A stretch of 64,000 bases of DNA from Agreia sp. PsM10. GTDB lineage: Bacteria; Actinomycetota; Actinomycetes; Actinomycetales; Microbacteriaceae. Below the pieces are notes generated by a model that was given only the letters and a program-made list of their open reading frames with translations, was not told the DNA's origin and ran no database searches. The translations under genes and the position numbers were made by a program. The stretch covers positions 124,001 through 188,000 of the forward strand of contig NZ_JARUXC010000004.1 of the NCBI RefSeq assembly GCF_030433855.1. The letters are read 5' to 3'. Shown here one piece after another: positions 42,181-51,373 of this stretch (positions are counted from its first letter, which is position 1; each line of letters starts with the position of its first letter).

Positions 42181-45100
42181 ATGCCCTCACGGCTTGCAGT
42201 GATTCGACGCGTCCGCGCGCTGCTCAGTTTTGTCGCGATCACCGCGCTGACGGCGAGTGCGGTTGCCATCGCGGCACCGGCCTACGCGGCCGGTGAATCG
42301 CTGAACGTCGTCGTCGCGCAGACAGACGGCACCCCGACCTTCGATGCCCTTGATGCGAACGCCACGAACGGCATCGTGCGCACAAACGACACCGTGAGCT
42401 ACATCGTCAGCGTCCAGACCCTCGGGGGAGCCCAGACCGCTCCGACGATCACCTTCGACCTGCCCCAGGGGCAGGAACTCGTGAGCCTGCCGAACTATTG
42501 CCTGACCGGGTCGAGCGTCACGCCGACGACCATCGGCAGCCTGACGCCTCCCATAACAGCCACCAGCTGGACCACCTATCCGGTGCAGACCGTCGTCTGT
42601 GTGCTCGCAGACAGAGGCGTCGACCCGACAACCAACGACTACGGTTTTGTGGCCAAGGTTGCCGCCGAGATTCCCAACGGAACCGTGCTGGATGAATTCA
42701 CGGCGTCCGCCACGTCGACGGCAGTCAGCGATCAGCAGCCCATCGCATCGCCTGAGTCGAATGCTCTTCAGGTCACCGTTGCAGCAGCGCCGCGCTTCGA
42801 TCTGTCTAAGAACGGCACGAGCGACGTCGACGACAACAGCGCCTACATTCGCCAGAACACCACGACGTGCACAACCCAACGCATGATCGATGCGGGTTTT
42901 GTGGGCTGCCAGGTTCTTCAGTTCCCCGTTCTGATCTCGGTTCCCGAGGGGGGAAAGGGCAACAACCCGTTGAGCTCTGACATCACCTTCGTCGATGACA
43001 TCAGCCCCGCCGCCCTCTGGGGCGCGGCCGCTGTCGCCAATCCCGAATTCGACCCGGCCTTCGCGCCGGCCGTCGTGAGCTGTGGCCCCGTCGACAATTC
43101 CGTCGCAGGGGCATCGTTCTTCTACCCCTACGGCTCCATCGCGGCCGGCGGATCCTCCACCAATTCGGTGCGCGACTCCGGCACCTTCGATTGTGACCAG
43201 GATGCCGCGGGTGGACCTGTCACGGTCAGTATCTCTGGCGCGGACACCTCGGCCAAGACCTACCCCGCGACCAACGGTTCCAACAACGTGGCCATGCCTG
43301 CAGGCAAGGCCTATGTCGTCTCCGGCTACATCCTTGTCGAGTTCCCGACGGCTGCCCTGAGTGCCATCGGCGTTGAAGCGGAGCCGGGTCAGAACACCGG
43401 CTCCTTCTCTCTGCCCTACGAAAACGTGTATACGGAGCTCGCCTCTACTGACCTGACCGGCACTGCCCTTCCTGACGAAGCAAATACCGAGAACAACGTG
43501 GTGCGGGGGTCCAGCACCATCGATCTGAGCAACGGCTTCAGCAAGACCTTCCTTGGAGAGCCGGGAAACGCAGCGAACTCCGGAGGCAGTGGATACGCGG
43601 CCGGAACTATCGCGGGCCCTCCTGGTTCGCAGGATGGCGGTGACGGGCGGGGTATTGTCCAGCCAGGCGGCAAGGTTCTCAGTGGTCTGTCGCTGCAGAT
43701 GGACAACCCTCCCGGAATCGGGGCATCCACGCAGGTGGTGTGTGACGCCTGGGACAACACCAAGATTGCCATCACGGAGGCACAGTGGCGCGGCGCACAG
43801 GCCGGAACGACCTCCGCTGCGGCTGCGTCGCCCACCATCGGCTACCTGCAGCAGCTGCCCTCCAATGGCGCAGCCGTCTGGCTCACCAACTACAGCTCAC
43901 CCGCCGCTCCTGCGGTGACGTATGAGTTCAGCAACGGCACCCCCGGAACGGCGAGCGTGAACTCCTGCCGTGACGAAACGACCGGGTGGTACTCCTCGCC
44001 GGCTGCTGTTCCCGGAAACGATGCGACCTTGGCTGCGCAGGGCGTTTACACGGGTGTGTCCCGTGTTCGCGCCGTCGTACAGGTTCCCTCCGACGTGTCA
44101 GCCGACTTCAGCTTCTCGGGCCTGATCTCCATCGGTTTCACCGTCCTTCCCGCAGCAGCAACCGGAGACGTGATCGGAAACTGGGGAAGCTCTTACATCA
44201 GCTACAGCGACGGCAACACGCCGCCGACACTGGCAGAGGTACAGGCAGACCCCCGGGCGATCGACTACGACTCGACGTACGTGCCATCGAACGACACCGG
44301 CACCCGAGGCGACCGTGTCACTGTCCAGGCGGTGACCGCCCGAATCATCAAGTCTGTCTGGAACCCCGCCACGAGCACCTATGTCTCCGATGGTGTGCCT
44401 GTCTACAGCACCGGCGTAAACGTGAATTACAAGCTTCAGCCAACCCTGACCTCCGGAACGACGACCGGTCAGACGGCCGCGGTAACAATCGAAGATTGCC
44501 TCCCGGCCGAGCAGAGCTTCCAGAGCTCCAGCCTCGAGGGTGGCACGGCGATTGCGCCGAACATCATCACCGCCGCCGGCGCACCAGACGGCTCCGAATT
44601 GGACTGTGCTGCAGGCAATACGTACCTCCGCTGGGATCTCGGTGAGCAGCCGATCAACACGCCGCTCCCCGCAATTCTGTACACGGTCGAGGTCATTGCG
44701 ACAGCGCCCAACGGCACCGAGACAAACACCGCCCTCGTGACCGCCGTGGGCGATGCATCCTCCGTTGCGGCCCGTCGCGATACAGCTCAGATCCAGATCC
44801 AGACACCCACGGGTATCAAGCTGGCGAAGACGACCCTGACGCCGGTCATCGACGTCAACCCGGTCGGCATCACGAACCCACGGACCCTCGACTGGACGAT
44901 CTCGTTCGCAGCGATCGACACCTCCGGCGTCTCGAACGTCGACATCATCGACGTGCTGCCCGCGAACGGTCTGAACGGAACCTCGTTCACTGGCACGCTC
45001 GCGTTCGACACGGCCACCGCCACTGCATCCACGGGAACGGCGACGCTGCTCTACACGAAGGCGGCCCCCGCATCCATCAGCGGCAACCCCGATGCGGCGT

Positions 45101-46638
45101 CGAACGCCGCTGGCGGTACGACTGTCTGGTGTGACGCACCGGCAGGCGGAGCCGTTGTGTCCGGCGCCGGAAGCGCGGCCGACTGCCCCGCAGCGGCCAG
45201 CGCCGTGACCGGCCTGCGCATCCTGCGTGCCGGAGCGTTCAGCGCCGGCTCGACCGTCACGGTTGAGGTCTCGATGACCCCGTCGGGCAACACCGCGGGC
45301 GACGTGTACAACAACAGCACCCAGGCAGATGCCCAGGGCGTTCTCCAGGGTGTCGGACCGGTGGCTCGCGCCATCACCGTCGCATCCTCGTCGATCGGCG
45401 ACTACGTCTGGAACGATGTCAACGGAAATGGCCTGCAGGATGCGGGTGAGCCCGCCATCCCGGGATTCCCCGTGTCACTGACCGGCACAGACATCGATGG
45501 CAACACCATCACCGCCGCAACGACGACCGACGCGGCAGGCAATTACCTGTTCGCCGGCCTCCCGCAGGGCACATACACGGTGACCTTCGACCCGGCCGGT
45601 CTGGGTGACACCTACTCGTTCGCCCAGTACAAGCAGGGCACGGACGGCGCGCTCGATTCGGATGCCGACCAGACGACGGGCGAGGCGCCCGCTGTCACGC
45701 TCGCCCAGAGCGAGCAGCGTCTCGATGTGGATGCGGGCCTGACGAGAAACCAGACCGCGTCGATCATCTTGACGAAGGTCGTGGTCGACCCCGACACGAG
45801 CGACACAGCCGGTGACGCCACGTCGTTCCCGGTGACCATCACGTGCACCGTGCCGGAGAACCCGACGCCGATCGTGATCGAGACCACGGTCGCGGCCGAT
45901 GGAACTCCGACCGAGGTGACGGGCCTTCCCGTCGGTGCGACCTGTGTCATCGTCGAGACCGACACCGACGGCGCAGTCGTCACCTACTCGGTCGAGAACG
46001 GCACGATCACGACCATCGGCGAACCCGTCGACGTGACGATCACGAACACCTTCCCCGGAACATCCGTGGCCAAGCAGGTCGTGGGTGCACCGGTGAAGAA
46101 TGCCGACGGCAGCTACGCGATCACGTACGACGTGACGGTGTCGAACACGGGCAAGGTGGACACCGTCTACACGGTCGAGGATGAACTGCACTACGGCGCC
46201 GGTATCGTCGTCGACAATGCGGAGATCACCGACTCACCCGACGGTGTCGACGTGAACGACGGCTGGAACGGTGTCACCGACCTGGTGATCGCCGAAGACA
46301 TCGACATCCCCGTCGATGGAGTGCACGTCTACCGGGTCGTCGTCACCGCGACGGTTCCGACCACCGTTACCACGGGAGCCCGCAACTGCGAGGTCGGCAC
46401 GGGCGAGACGGGCACAGGGTTCCTGAACTCCGCGACCGTCGTGACCGATCGCGGTGAGACCACCGCCTCGGACTGCGCCCCGGCGCCGGAGGAGCCCGTC
46501 GTTCCGGTTGCGAAGCCGGGAACCGGAAGCCTGCCCAACACGGGAGCGAACGTGACCGTCGGGCTCGCGGCGCTGCTCGGGCTGATGCTCGCCGGCGGAG
46601 TCGCGCTCGTCATCTCGAGGCGTCGACGGGTCGAATGA
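42181..46638 (+). CDS. Large LPXTG-anchored surface protein with DUF11-like and SdrD B-type domains
   Basis: The 1485-residue protein starts at ATG 42181 after AAGGAGACCCC. It has a Sec signal peptide ending near AAPAYA/AGES (about residue 37-40). Most of the length is repeated beta-sandwich material of the DUF11/isopeptide type (about 45-1070). An SdrD B-like domain follows (IGDYVWNDVNGNGLQDAGEP at about 1076), then a DUF5979-like domain (ASIILTKVVVDPDTSD to VTITNTFPG, about 1192-1292) and another DUF11-like unit. The C-terminus is a sortase signal: LPNTG at about 1451, a helix and RRRRVE. It should be attached to peptidoglycan and project from the cell, perhaps as an adhesin. No sortase gene is in the window. 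Confidence 0.9.
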   Translation: MPSRLAVIRRVRALLSFVAITALTASAVAIAAPAYAAGESLNVVVAQTDGTPTFDALDANATNGIVRTNDTVSYIVSVQTLGGAQTAPTITFDLPQGQELVSLPNYCLTGSSVTPTTIGSLTPPITATSWTTYPVQTVVCVLADRGVDPTTNDYGFVAKVAAEIPNGTVLDEFTASATSTAVSDQQPIASPESNALQVTVAAAPRFDLSKNGTSDVDDNSAYIRQNTTTCTTQRMIDAGFVGCQVLQFPVLISVPEGGKGNNPLSSDITFVDDISPAALWGAAAVANPEFDPAFAPAVVSCGPVDNSVAGASFFYPYGSIAAGGSSTNSVRDSGTFDCDQDAAGGPVTVSISGADTSAKTYPATNGSNNVAMPAGKAYVVSGYILVEFPTAALSAIGVEAEPGQNTGSFSLPYENVYTELASTDLTGTALPDEANTENNVVRGSSTIDLSNGFSKTFLGEPGNAANSGGSGYAAGTIAGPPGSQDGGDGRGIVQPGGKVLSGLSLQMDNPPGIGASTQVVCDAWDNTKIAITEAQWRGAQAGTTSAAAASPTIGYLQQLPSNGAAVWLTNYSSPAAPAVTYEFSNGTPGTASVNSCRDETTGWYSSPAAVPGNDATLAAQGVYTGVSRVRAVVQVPSDVSADFSFSGLISIGFTVLPAAATGDVIGNWGSSYISYSDGNTPPTLAEVQADPRAIDYDSTYVPSNDTGTRGDRVTVQAVTARIIKSVWNPATSTYVSDGVPVYSTGVNVNYKLQPTLTSGTTTGQTAAVTIEDCLPAEQSFQSSSLEGGTAIAPNIITAAGAPDGSELDCAAGNTYLRWDLGEQPINTPLPAILYTVEVIATAPNGTETNTALVTAVGDASSVAARRDTAQIQIQTPTGIKLAKTTLTPVIDVNPVGITNPRTLDWTISFAAIDTSGVSNVDIIDVLPANGLNGTSFTGTLAFDTATATASTGTATLLYTKAAPASISGNPDAASNAAGGTTVWCDAPAGGAVVSGAGSAADCPAAASAVTGLRILRAGAFSAGSTVTVEVSMTPSGNTAGDVYNNSTQADAQGVLQGVGPVARAITVASSSIGDYVWNDVNGNGLQDAGEPAIPGFPVSLTGTDIDGNTITAATTTDAAGNYLFAGLPQGTYTVTFDPAGLGDTYSFAQYKQGTDGALDSDADQTTGEAPAVTLAQSEQRLDVDAGLTRNQTASIILTKVVVDPDTSDTAGDATSFPVTITCTVPENPTPIVIETTVAADGTPTEVTGLPVGATCVIVETDTDGAVVTYSVENGTITTIGEPVDVTITNTFPGTSVAKQVVGAPVKNADGSYAITYDVTVSNTGKVDTVYTVEDELHYGAGIVVDNAEITDSPDGVDVNDGWNGVTDLVIAEDIDIPVDGVHVYRVVVTATVPTTVTTGARNCEVGTGETGTGFLNSATVVTDRGETTASDCAPAPEEPVVPVAKPGTGSLPNTGANVTVGLAALLGLMLAGGVALVISRRRRVE

Positions 46639-46685
46639 CGACTGACCCATCGCGCGCTCTTCACCCCCGACCGCGTGGGGTAGAA

Positions 46686-46756
46686 GACTGAGCCCGGCGG
46701 GCGCATCCAGAATCTTCAGCCACAGAGACGACGGATGCGCCACGCCGGGCTCAGTC
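46686..46756. terminator. Long imperfect hairpin between the surface protein and the rhaB remnant
   Basis: GACTGAGCCCGGCG (46686-46699) pairs with CGCCGGGCTCAGTC (46743-46756), and GCGCATCC with GGATGCGC inside. The structure sits between convergent frames and overlaps the stop of the rhaB remnant. It is a likely bidirectional terminator. Confidence 0.6.
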
Positions 46757-46947
46757 GGTTCGGGGGAGCCGGCGGCTCGCGTCGGCAAGGTGCGCCGGGG
46801 CGAACGCCGGCGCAACCAGGGCGCGCAGGCTCTTGAGCGATCCGGTCACCAGCTCCTGGGCGCGGGCCTGGATGAGCACGTTGCCGATGGTGGTCGCCTC
46901 CACAGGGCCGGCGACAGACCGTGCGACCCGTGCGGATACTGCGCAAG
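46751..46947 (-). pseudogene. 3'-end remnant of a rhamnulokinase gene
   Basis: The minus frame ending at TGA 46751-46753 reads SVAGPVEATTIGNVLIQARA, then QELVTGSLKSLRALVAPAFA and PAHLADASRRLPRTD. The intact rhamnulokinase at 47758-49194 has VLAGPVEATAIGNVLIQARA, then QGLVDGSLESLRSLVAQAFA. Only about 60 codons remain. Both copies have the same orientation and flank an 800-base insertion, the same geometry as the aldo/keto reductase copies around the van island. Confidence 0.75.
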
Positions 46948-46964
46948 ATCATTTTTGCCGGGCA

Positions 46965-47603
46965 TCAGAGCGCATCATCGAGAATTCGCTCCAGAAGATC
47001 GGACGCAGCACGGAGGTAACCCTGCGCATGATTTTCCCTAGCGTGCACGTCGAACCGTGAGTTTCCCTCTTTCACTTCAGCCTCTATGTACTGTGACATG
47101 GCGATCAATCGCATAACGGCCGTGGTCAGTACTTCCGAAGCGGATATCTCGCTCCCGTAGCTCTCGAGGAACATCGCAAGCCGCGCAGATACATCCGGTG
47201 GTTCGGTCCAGCCCCAATTCGGAAGGTCTGCGATCGGGTGAAGGGGAACAAAATGGTACGCGGCATAGGCCAAGTCCCAGACCCTACTCATGGGCCGAGC
47301 CTGAAAGCTGCGAGAGGCGTCGTGCACGGAGCGAATCGCTGTGGCAAGACTGACGAGTGCTTGATCTGAGCGCACCTCGGCCGAAAGCGGCGGATACCCA
47401 CTATCTCCAGGAAGGTACTCGAGTATCTCCGTTCCGTCGTAACGCAATTCGATGGGCATGGGTGTGACTGTCACACCAGCGTCGCGGAGGTGCCGCAGGA
47501 ACCTGTGTACGCTCGTGGCGCCCGCCGCATGCGTCCGATGAACCTGGTTGTCGACCAGCTGTGCGTCAGCGAAACGCCCCCGCTGAAACCCTTCTATTGC
47601 CAT
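46965..47603 (-). CDS. Aminoglycoside-phosphotransferase-family protein lacking its catalytic core
   Basis: The 212-residue frame has the N-lobe pattern of APH-like kinases (VHRTHAAGATSVHRFLRHLR, then ILEYLPGDSGYPPL, AIRSVHDAS) and the family's C-terminal part (RVWDLAYAAYHFVPLHPIAD). Normally about 35-40 residues lie between these parts, including the catalytic HxD...N loop and the metal-binding D(W/F)D. Here ASRSF joins directly to QARPMSRVWDLAY, so they are gone while the frame stays open. The product should be inactive. ATG 47603 overlaps an upstream truncated frame by ten bases. I cannot say which substrate the ancestor used. Confidence 0.65.
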   Translation of the reverse strand: MAIEGFQRGRFADAQLVDNQVHRTHAAGATSVHRFLRHLRDAGVTVTPMPIELRYDGTEILEYLPGDSGYPPLSAEVRSDQALVSLATAIRSVHDASRSFQARPMSRVWDLAYAAYHFVPLHPIADLPNWGWTEPPDVSARLAMFLESYGSEISASEVLTTAVMRLIAMSQYIEAEVKEGNSRFDVHARENHAQGYLRAASDLLERILDDAL

Positions 47604-47757
47604 GCGTCGTCTTTTCGACGGCTTGATTCAAGCCAGATTTGCGCGACGCCGATCAGGAACCTCGCTGGATTGCGCGGCATTCTCATGTGTCCATCGTGGC
47701 ACTGGTCGAATAGATGTGCATCAATCAGCACGTTGTCGTCGCAGGGCACGAAGAACG
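47594..47757 (-). pseudogene. Truncated gene fragment coupled to the phosphotransferase-like gene, not recognised
   Basis: The minus frame ending at TAG 47594-47596 reads AFFVPCDDNVLIDAHLFDQC, then HDGHMRMPRNPARFLIGVAQ and IWLESSRRKDDAWQ. It looks protein-like, and its stop overlaps the next gene's start (ATGGCAATAG), as in an operon. Its 5' part is missing: upstream the frame enters the rhamnulokinase 3' end at about 47757. I do not recognise the family. Confidence 0.4.
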
Positions 47758-49194
47758 CTAGCGCGACCGCGGCTCGTACTTCACCGGCGCGAACGCCTGG
47801 GCCACCAGCGATCGCAGCGATTCGAGCGAGCCGTCCACCAGCCCCTGGGCGCGGGCCTGGATGAGCACGTTGCCGATGGCGGTCGCCTCGACGGGGCCGG
47901 CCAGAACGGTGCGGCCCGTGCGGTCGGCCGTGAGCTGGCACAGCAGGGTGTTGAGCGATCCGCCGCCCACGATGTGGATGGTGCTGATCGTGCGCCCCGA
48001 GAGTTCGGCGAGCTGCTCGATCTTCGTCGCGTACGCGTGCGCGAGGCTCTCGATGATCGACCGCACGAATTCGCTCATCGTGCGCGGCGCATCCAGATCG
48101 TTCTCGACGCACCAGTCGACGATGCGGCTCGGCAGGTCGCCCGGCGCGAGGAAGCGCGGGTCGTCGGCGTCGAAGACGGCGACCGGCGTCGTGACCTGGG
48201 AGGCCTCGGCGATGAGCGTCGGCAGGTCGATCGTGGTGCCGCCCGCCTTCTCCCAGGTGCGCACCGATTCGCTCAGCAGCCACAGGCCCATCACGTTGTT
48301 CAGGTAGCGCACGCGCCCGTCGACGCCGCCCTCGTTCGTGAAGTTGGCCAGTCGACCGGCCTCGCTCACGACGGCGCTCGGCAGCTCGACGCCGACGAGC
48401 GACCACGTGCCGCTCGAGATGTAGGCGAAGTCGTCGCCGGTCGCGGGCACGGCGACGACAGCGGATGCCGTGTCGTGCGACCCGACGGCCGTCACCTTCA
48501 GGGACTGTGCCGCCCGGCGAGAGAGCCCGATGTCGGATGCGACGGTCGGCAGGAGGGCGCCGATGGGCGTGCCCGCTTCGACCAGTTCGGGGAACAGCCC
48601 ACGGGGCAGTCCGAGGCGCGAGATGAGCTCGTCGTCCCACTCGCGGGTGTGCACGTTGAGCAGTCCTGTGGTCGAGGCGTTCGTCTTCTCGGCGCGGGCG
48701 ATGCCCGTGAGCCAGAAGTTGATCAGGTCGGGGATGAGCAGCGCGGTGTCCGCTGAATCGAGCGAGCCCGCGATGCGGTCTGCGGCGAACTGGTAGAGCG
48801 TGTTGAACGGCAGGAACTGCAGTCCGTTGCTCGAGTACAGCTCGGCCGCCGAGACGATCGCGTTCGTGGCCTCGACTCCCGCCGAGGTGCGCTCATCGCG
48901 GTAGTGGTACGGGTTGCCGAGCATCCGGTTGCCGCGCAGAAGCGCGTAGTCGACGGCCCACGAATCGACGGCGATGCTCTGCAGCGCGGGCTCCTCGCGC
49001 ACGGCCGCGCCGAGACCCGAGACGACGTTGCGGTAGAGCTCGAGGATGTTCCAGTGCAGCCCGTCGATCGTCGAGACCGGGTTGTTCGGAAACCGCGCGA
49101 CCGGGCGCAGGCTGAGCTCGTTGTGCGAGACGTGGCCCAGCATGACTCGGCCGCTGGTGGCCCCGAGGTCGACGGCGGCGACGGCGGCGGTCAT
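47758..49194 (-). CDS. rhaB: Rhamnulokinase
   Basis: The 478-residue FGGY-type sugar kinase shows AAVDLGATSGRVMLGHV (phosphate-1 motif), DSWAVDYALL with the catalytic Asp, YHYRDERT, FNTLYQFAAD, VGSHDTASAVVAVP and ISSGTWSLVGVE typical of RhaB, and IHIVGGGSLNTLLCQLTAD near the end. It phosphorylates L-rhamnulose to rhamnulose 1-phosphate. ATG 49194. It lies directly downstream of the bifunctional aldolase/dehydrogenase gene. Its 3' end is the junction of a small insertion carrying a defective phosphotransferase. Confidence 0.94.
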   Translation of the reverse strand: MTAAVAAVDLGATSGRVMLGHVSHNELSLRPVARFPNNPVSTIDGLHWNILELYRNVVSGLGAAVREEPALQSIAVDSWAVDYALLRGNRMLGNPYHYRDERTSAGVEATNAIVSAAELYSSNGLQFLPFNTLYQFAADRIAGSLDSADTALLIPDLINFWLTGIARAEKTNASTTGLLNVHTREWDDELISRLGLPRGLFPELVEAGTPIGALLPTVASDIGLSRRAAQSLKVTAVGSHDTASAVVAVPATGDDFAYISSGTWSLVGVELPSAVVSEAGRLANFTNEGGVDGRVRYLNNVMGLWLLSESVRTWEKAGGTTIDLPTLIAEASQVTTPVAVFDADDPRFLAPGDLPSRIVDWCVENDLDAPRTMSEFVRSIIESLAHAYATKIEQLAELSGRTISTIHIVGGGSLNTLLCQLTADRTGRTVLAGPVEATAIGNVLIQARAQGLVDGSLESLRSLVAQAFAPVKYEPRSR

Positions 49195-49202
49195 CAGCGT
49201 GG

Positions 49203-49224
49203 CCCTTCGACACGCTCAGGGAGC
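49203..49224 (+). repeat. Degenerate single copy of the CCCTTCGACAGGCTCAGGGAAC repeat
   Basis: CCCTTCGACACGCTCAGGGAGC differs from the family unit at two or three positions and has no inverted partner. It lies between rhaD and rhaB. Confidence 0.7.
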
Positions 49225-49246
49225 GACGAGGTCTTCATGACCAGCA

Positions 49247-51295
49247 TCATCGCAGGAAGGCCGCCGCGACGCCCGCGTCGACGGGGATGTGAAGGCCCGT
49301 GGTGTGCGTGAGGTCTTCGCCCGTGAGCACCGCGACCGCGTTGGCCACGTTCTCCGGGAGCACCTCGCGGCCCAGGATGGTGCGCTTCGCGTAGTACGCG
49401 CCCAGCTCCTCTTCGGGCACGCCGTAGACGGCGGCGCGCTTGGCGCCCCACCCGCCCGAGAAGATGCCGGAACCGCGCACGACGCCGTCGGGGTTGATGC
49501 CGTTGACCTTCACTCCGTGCTCGCCGAGCTCGACGGCCAGCAGACGCACCTGGTGCGCCTGGTCGGCCTTCGTCGCGGAGTACGCGATGTTGTTCGGTCC
49601 GGCGAAGACCGAGTTCTTCGACGAGATGTAGATGATGTCGCCGCCCATCTTCTGCTGGATGAGCACCTTGGCGGCGGCCTTCGACACGAGGAACGACCCC
49701 TTGGCCATGACGTTGTGCTGCAGGTCCCAGTCGCCCTCGGTGGTGTCGAGCAGCGGCTTCGACAGAGAGAGTCCGGCGTTGTTCACCACGAGGTCGAGTC
49801 CGCCGAACGCGAGCACCGCGGCGTCGATCGCGGCCTGGATCTCGTCTGCGCTCGTCACGTTGGCCTGCACGCCGATGGCGACGTCGGTCGATCCGAGCTG
49901 CGCGGCGGCATCCTGAGCCTTCTCGAGGTCGAGGTCTGCGATCACGACGCACGCGCCGTCTTTCGCGAGGCGGGTCGCGATGGCCTTGCCGATTCCGGAT
50001 GCCGCACCCGTGACGAGCGCGACGCGTGTGGCGTGCGACTTCGGCTTGGGAAGGCGCTGCAGTTTGGCCTCTTCGAGGGCCCAGTACTCGATCGCGAACT
50101 TCTCGCTCTCTTCGATGGGGGCGTATGTCGACAGCGACTCGGCGCCGCGCATGACGTTGATGGCGTTGATGTAGAACTCGCCGGCCACGCGGGCGGTCTG
50201 CTTGTTCGCGCCGTAGCTGAACATGCCCACACCGGGAACGAGAACGATCGCCGGGTCGGCGCCGCGGATCGCGGGGGAGTCGGCCGTGGCGTGCCGGTCG
50301 TAATAGGCCTGGTAGTCGGCCCGATACTCGGCGTGAAGCTCGACGAGGCGTGCGGTCGACTCCTCGATGGATGCGTCGGCCGGCAGGTCGAGGATCAGCG
50401 GCTTGACCTTGGTGCGCAGAAAGTGGTCGGGGCAGCTCGTGCCGAGCTCTGCGAGGCGCGGTGCCTCGCTGGAGGCGAGGAAGTCGAGCACGACGTCGGC
50501 GTCGGTGAAGCTGCCGACCTTCGGGGCGTCGGCGGAGGCGAGGCCGCGGATCGTGGCGCCGAGGGCGGCGGCCTTCGATCGGCGCTCCGCCTTCTCGAGC
50601 GGGGCGAAGCCGTCGCGGGCGGGGCCGAAGGGCTCGGCCTTTCCGTGCTCGGCGATGTAGGCGGCGGCGGTGTCGATGATCCAGAGGCTGTTCGCCTCGG
50701 TCTCATCGCTGGTGTCGCCCCACGCGGTGATGCCATGGCCGCCCAGGATGCAGCCGATCGCATCCGGGTTCTGGCGCTTGATCTCGGCGATGTCGAGACC
50801 GAGCTGGAAGCCGGGGCGACGCCACGGAACCCAGACGACCTTGTCGCCGAAGATCTTCGTTGTGAGCTCCTCGCCGTCTGCCGCGGTCGCGATGGCGATT
50901 CCGGAGTCGGGGTGCAGGTGGTCGACGTGAGCGGCGTCGACGAGACCGTGCATGGCCGTGTCGATCGAGGGGGCCGCGCCGCCCTTGCCGAACAGGGTGT
51001 AGTCGAAGGCGGCGACCATCTCGTCTTCGCGGTCGACTCCCGGGTAGACGTTCACGAGCGAGCGCAGGCGGTCGACGCGCAGAACGGCGAGGCCCGACTC
51101 GGTGAGCGTGCCGAGGTCTCCGCCCGATCCCTTGACCCACATCAGCTCGACCTGCTCGCCGGTGACCGGGTCGGTGGCGGTGCCCTTCGCGGAGGTGTTT
51201 CCGCCCGCGTAGTTCGTGTTCTTCGGGTCCTGTCCGAGTCGATTGGAGCGGGCGATCAGCTCGGCTGCGGCGACGGGGGTCTCGGGGGAAGTCAT
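49247..51295 (-). CDS. rhaD: Bifunctional rhamnulose-1-phosphate aldolase / short-chain dehydrogenase
   Basis: The 682-residue protein joins an N-terminal class II aldolase domain (about 1-430; YAGGNTSAKGTA, HGLVDAAHVDHLHPDSGIAI with metal-binding His, ILGGHGITAWG) to a C-terminal SDR (VALVTGAASGIGKAIATRLA, NNAGLSLSKPL, YSATKADQAHQ with Tyr and Lys). The aldolase cleaves rhamnulose 1-phosphate into dihydroxyacetone phosphate and L-lactaldehyde; the SDR domain is thought to oxidise or reduce the lactaldehyde. ATG 51295. It forms a unit with rhaB and a DeoR regulator. An inverted repeat at 51329-51350 lies just upstream. Confidence 0.93.
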   Translation of the reverse strand: MTSPETPVAAAELIARSNRLGQDPKNTNYAGGNTSAKGTATDPVTGEQVELMWVKGSGGDLGTLTESGLAVLRVDRLRSLVNVYPGVDREDEMVAAFDYTLFGKGGAAPSIDTAMHGLVDAAHVDHLHPDSGIAIATAADGEELTTKIFGDKVVWVPWRRPGFQLGLDIAEIKRQNPDAIGCILGGHGITAWGDTSDETEANSLWIIDTAAAYIAEHGKAEPFGPARDGFAPLEKAERRSKAAALGATIRGLASADAPKVGSFTDADVVLDFLASSEAPRLAELGTSCPDHFLRTKVKPLILDLPADASIEESTARLVELHAEYRADYQAYYDRHATADSPAIRGADPAIVLVPGVGMFSYGANKQTARVAGEFYINAINVMRGAESLSTYAPIEESEKFAIEYWALEEAKLQRLPKPKSHATRVALVTGAASGIGKAIATRLAKDGACVVIADLDLEKAQDAAAQLGSTDVAIGVQANVTSADEIQAAIDAAVLAFGGLDLVVNNAGLSLSKPLLDTTEGDWDLQHNVMAKGSFLVSKAAAKVLIQQKMGGDIIYISSKNSVFAGPNNIAYSATKADQAHQVRLLAVELGEHGVKVNGINPDGVVRGSGIFSGGWGAKRAAVYGVPEEELGAYYAKRTILGREVLPENVANAVAVLTGEDLTHTTGLHIPVDAGVAAAFLR

Positions 51296-51328
51296 GGGCG
51301 CTCCAATGCACGGGGTTTGTTGCGTTTT

Positions 51329-51350
51329 GTTAGATGTTACAAAATCTAAC
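51329..51350. promoter_or_regulatory. DeoR-type operator upstream of rhaD
   Basis: GTTAGAT (51329-51335) and ATCTAAC (51344-51350) are perfect arms around GTTACAAA, in AT-rich DNA 34 bases before the rhaD start. A related repeat with GTGTTA/TAACAC arms lies upstream of the DeoR gene at 52216-52239, so both are probably bound by that regulator. Confidence 0.65.
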
Positions 51351-51373
51351 GCGGGAACACAATGCTCGAGATG

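Noticed and set aside
49289-51349. A 686-codon plus-strand frame opposite rhaD
   Set aside because: Antisense shadow of the bifunctional aldolase/dehydrogenase; no ribosome site and no recognisable domain.
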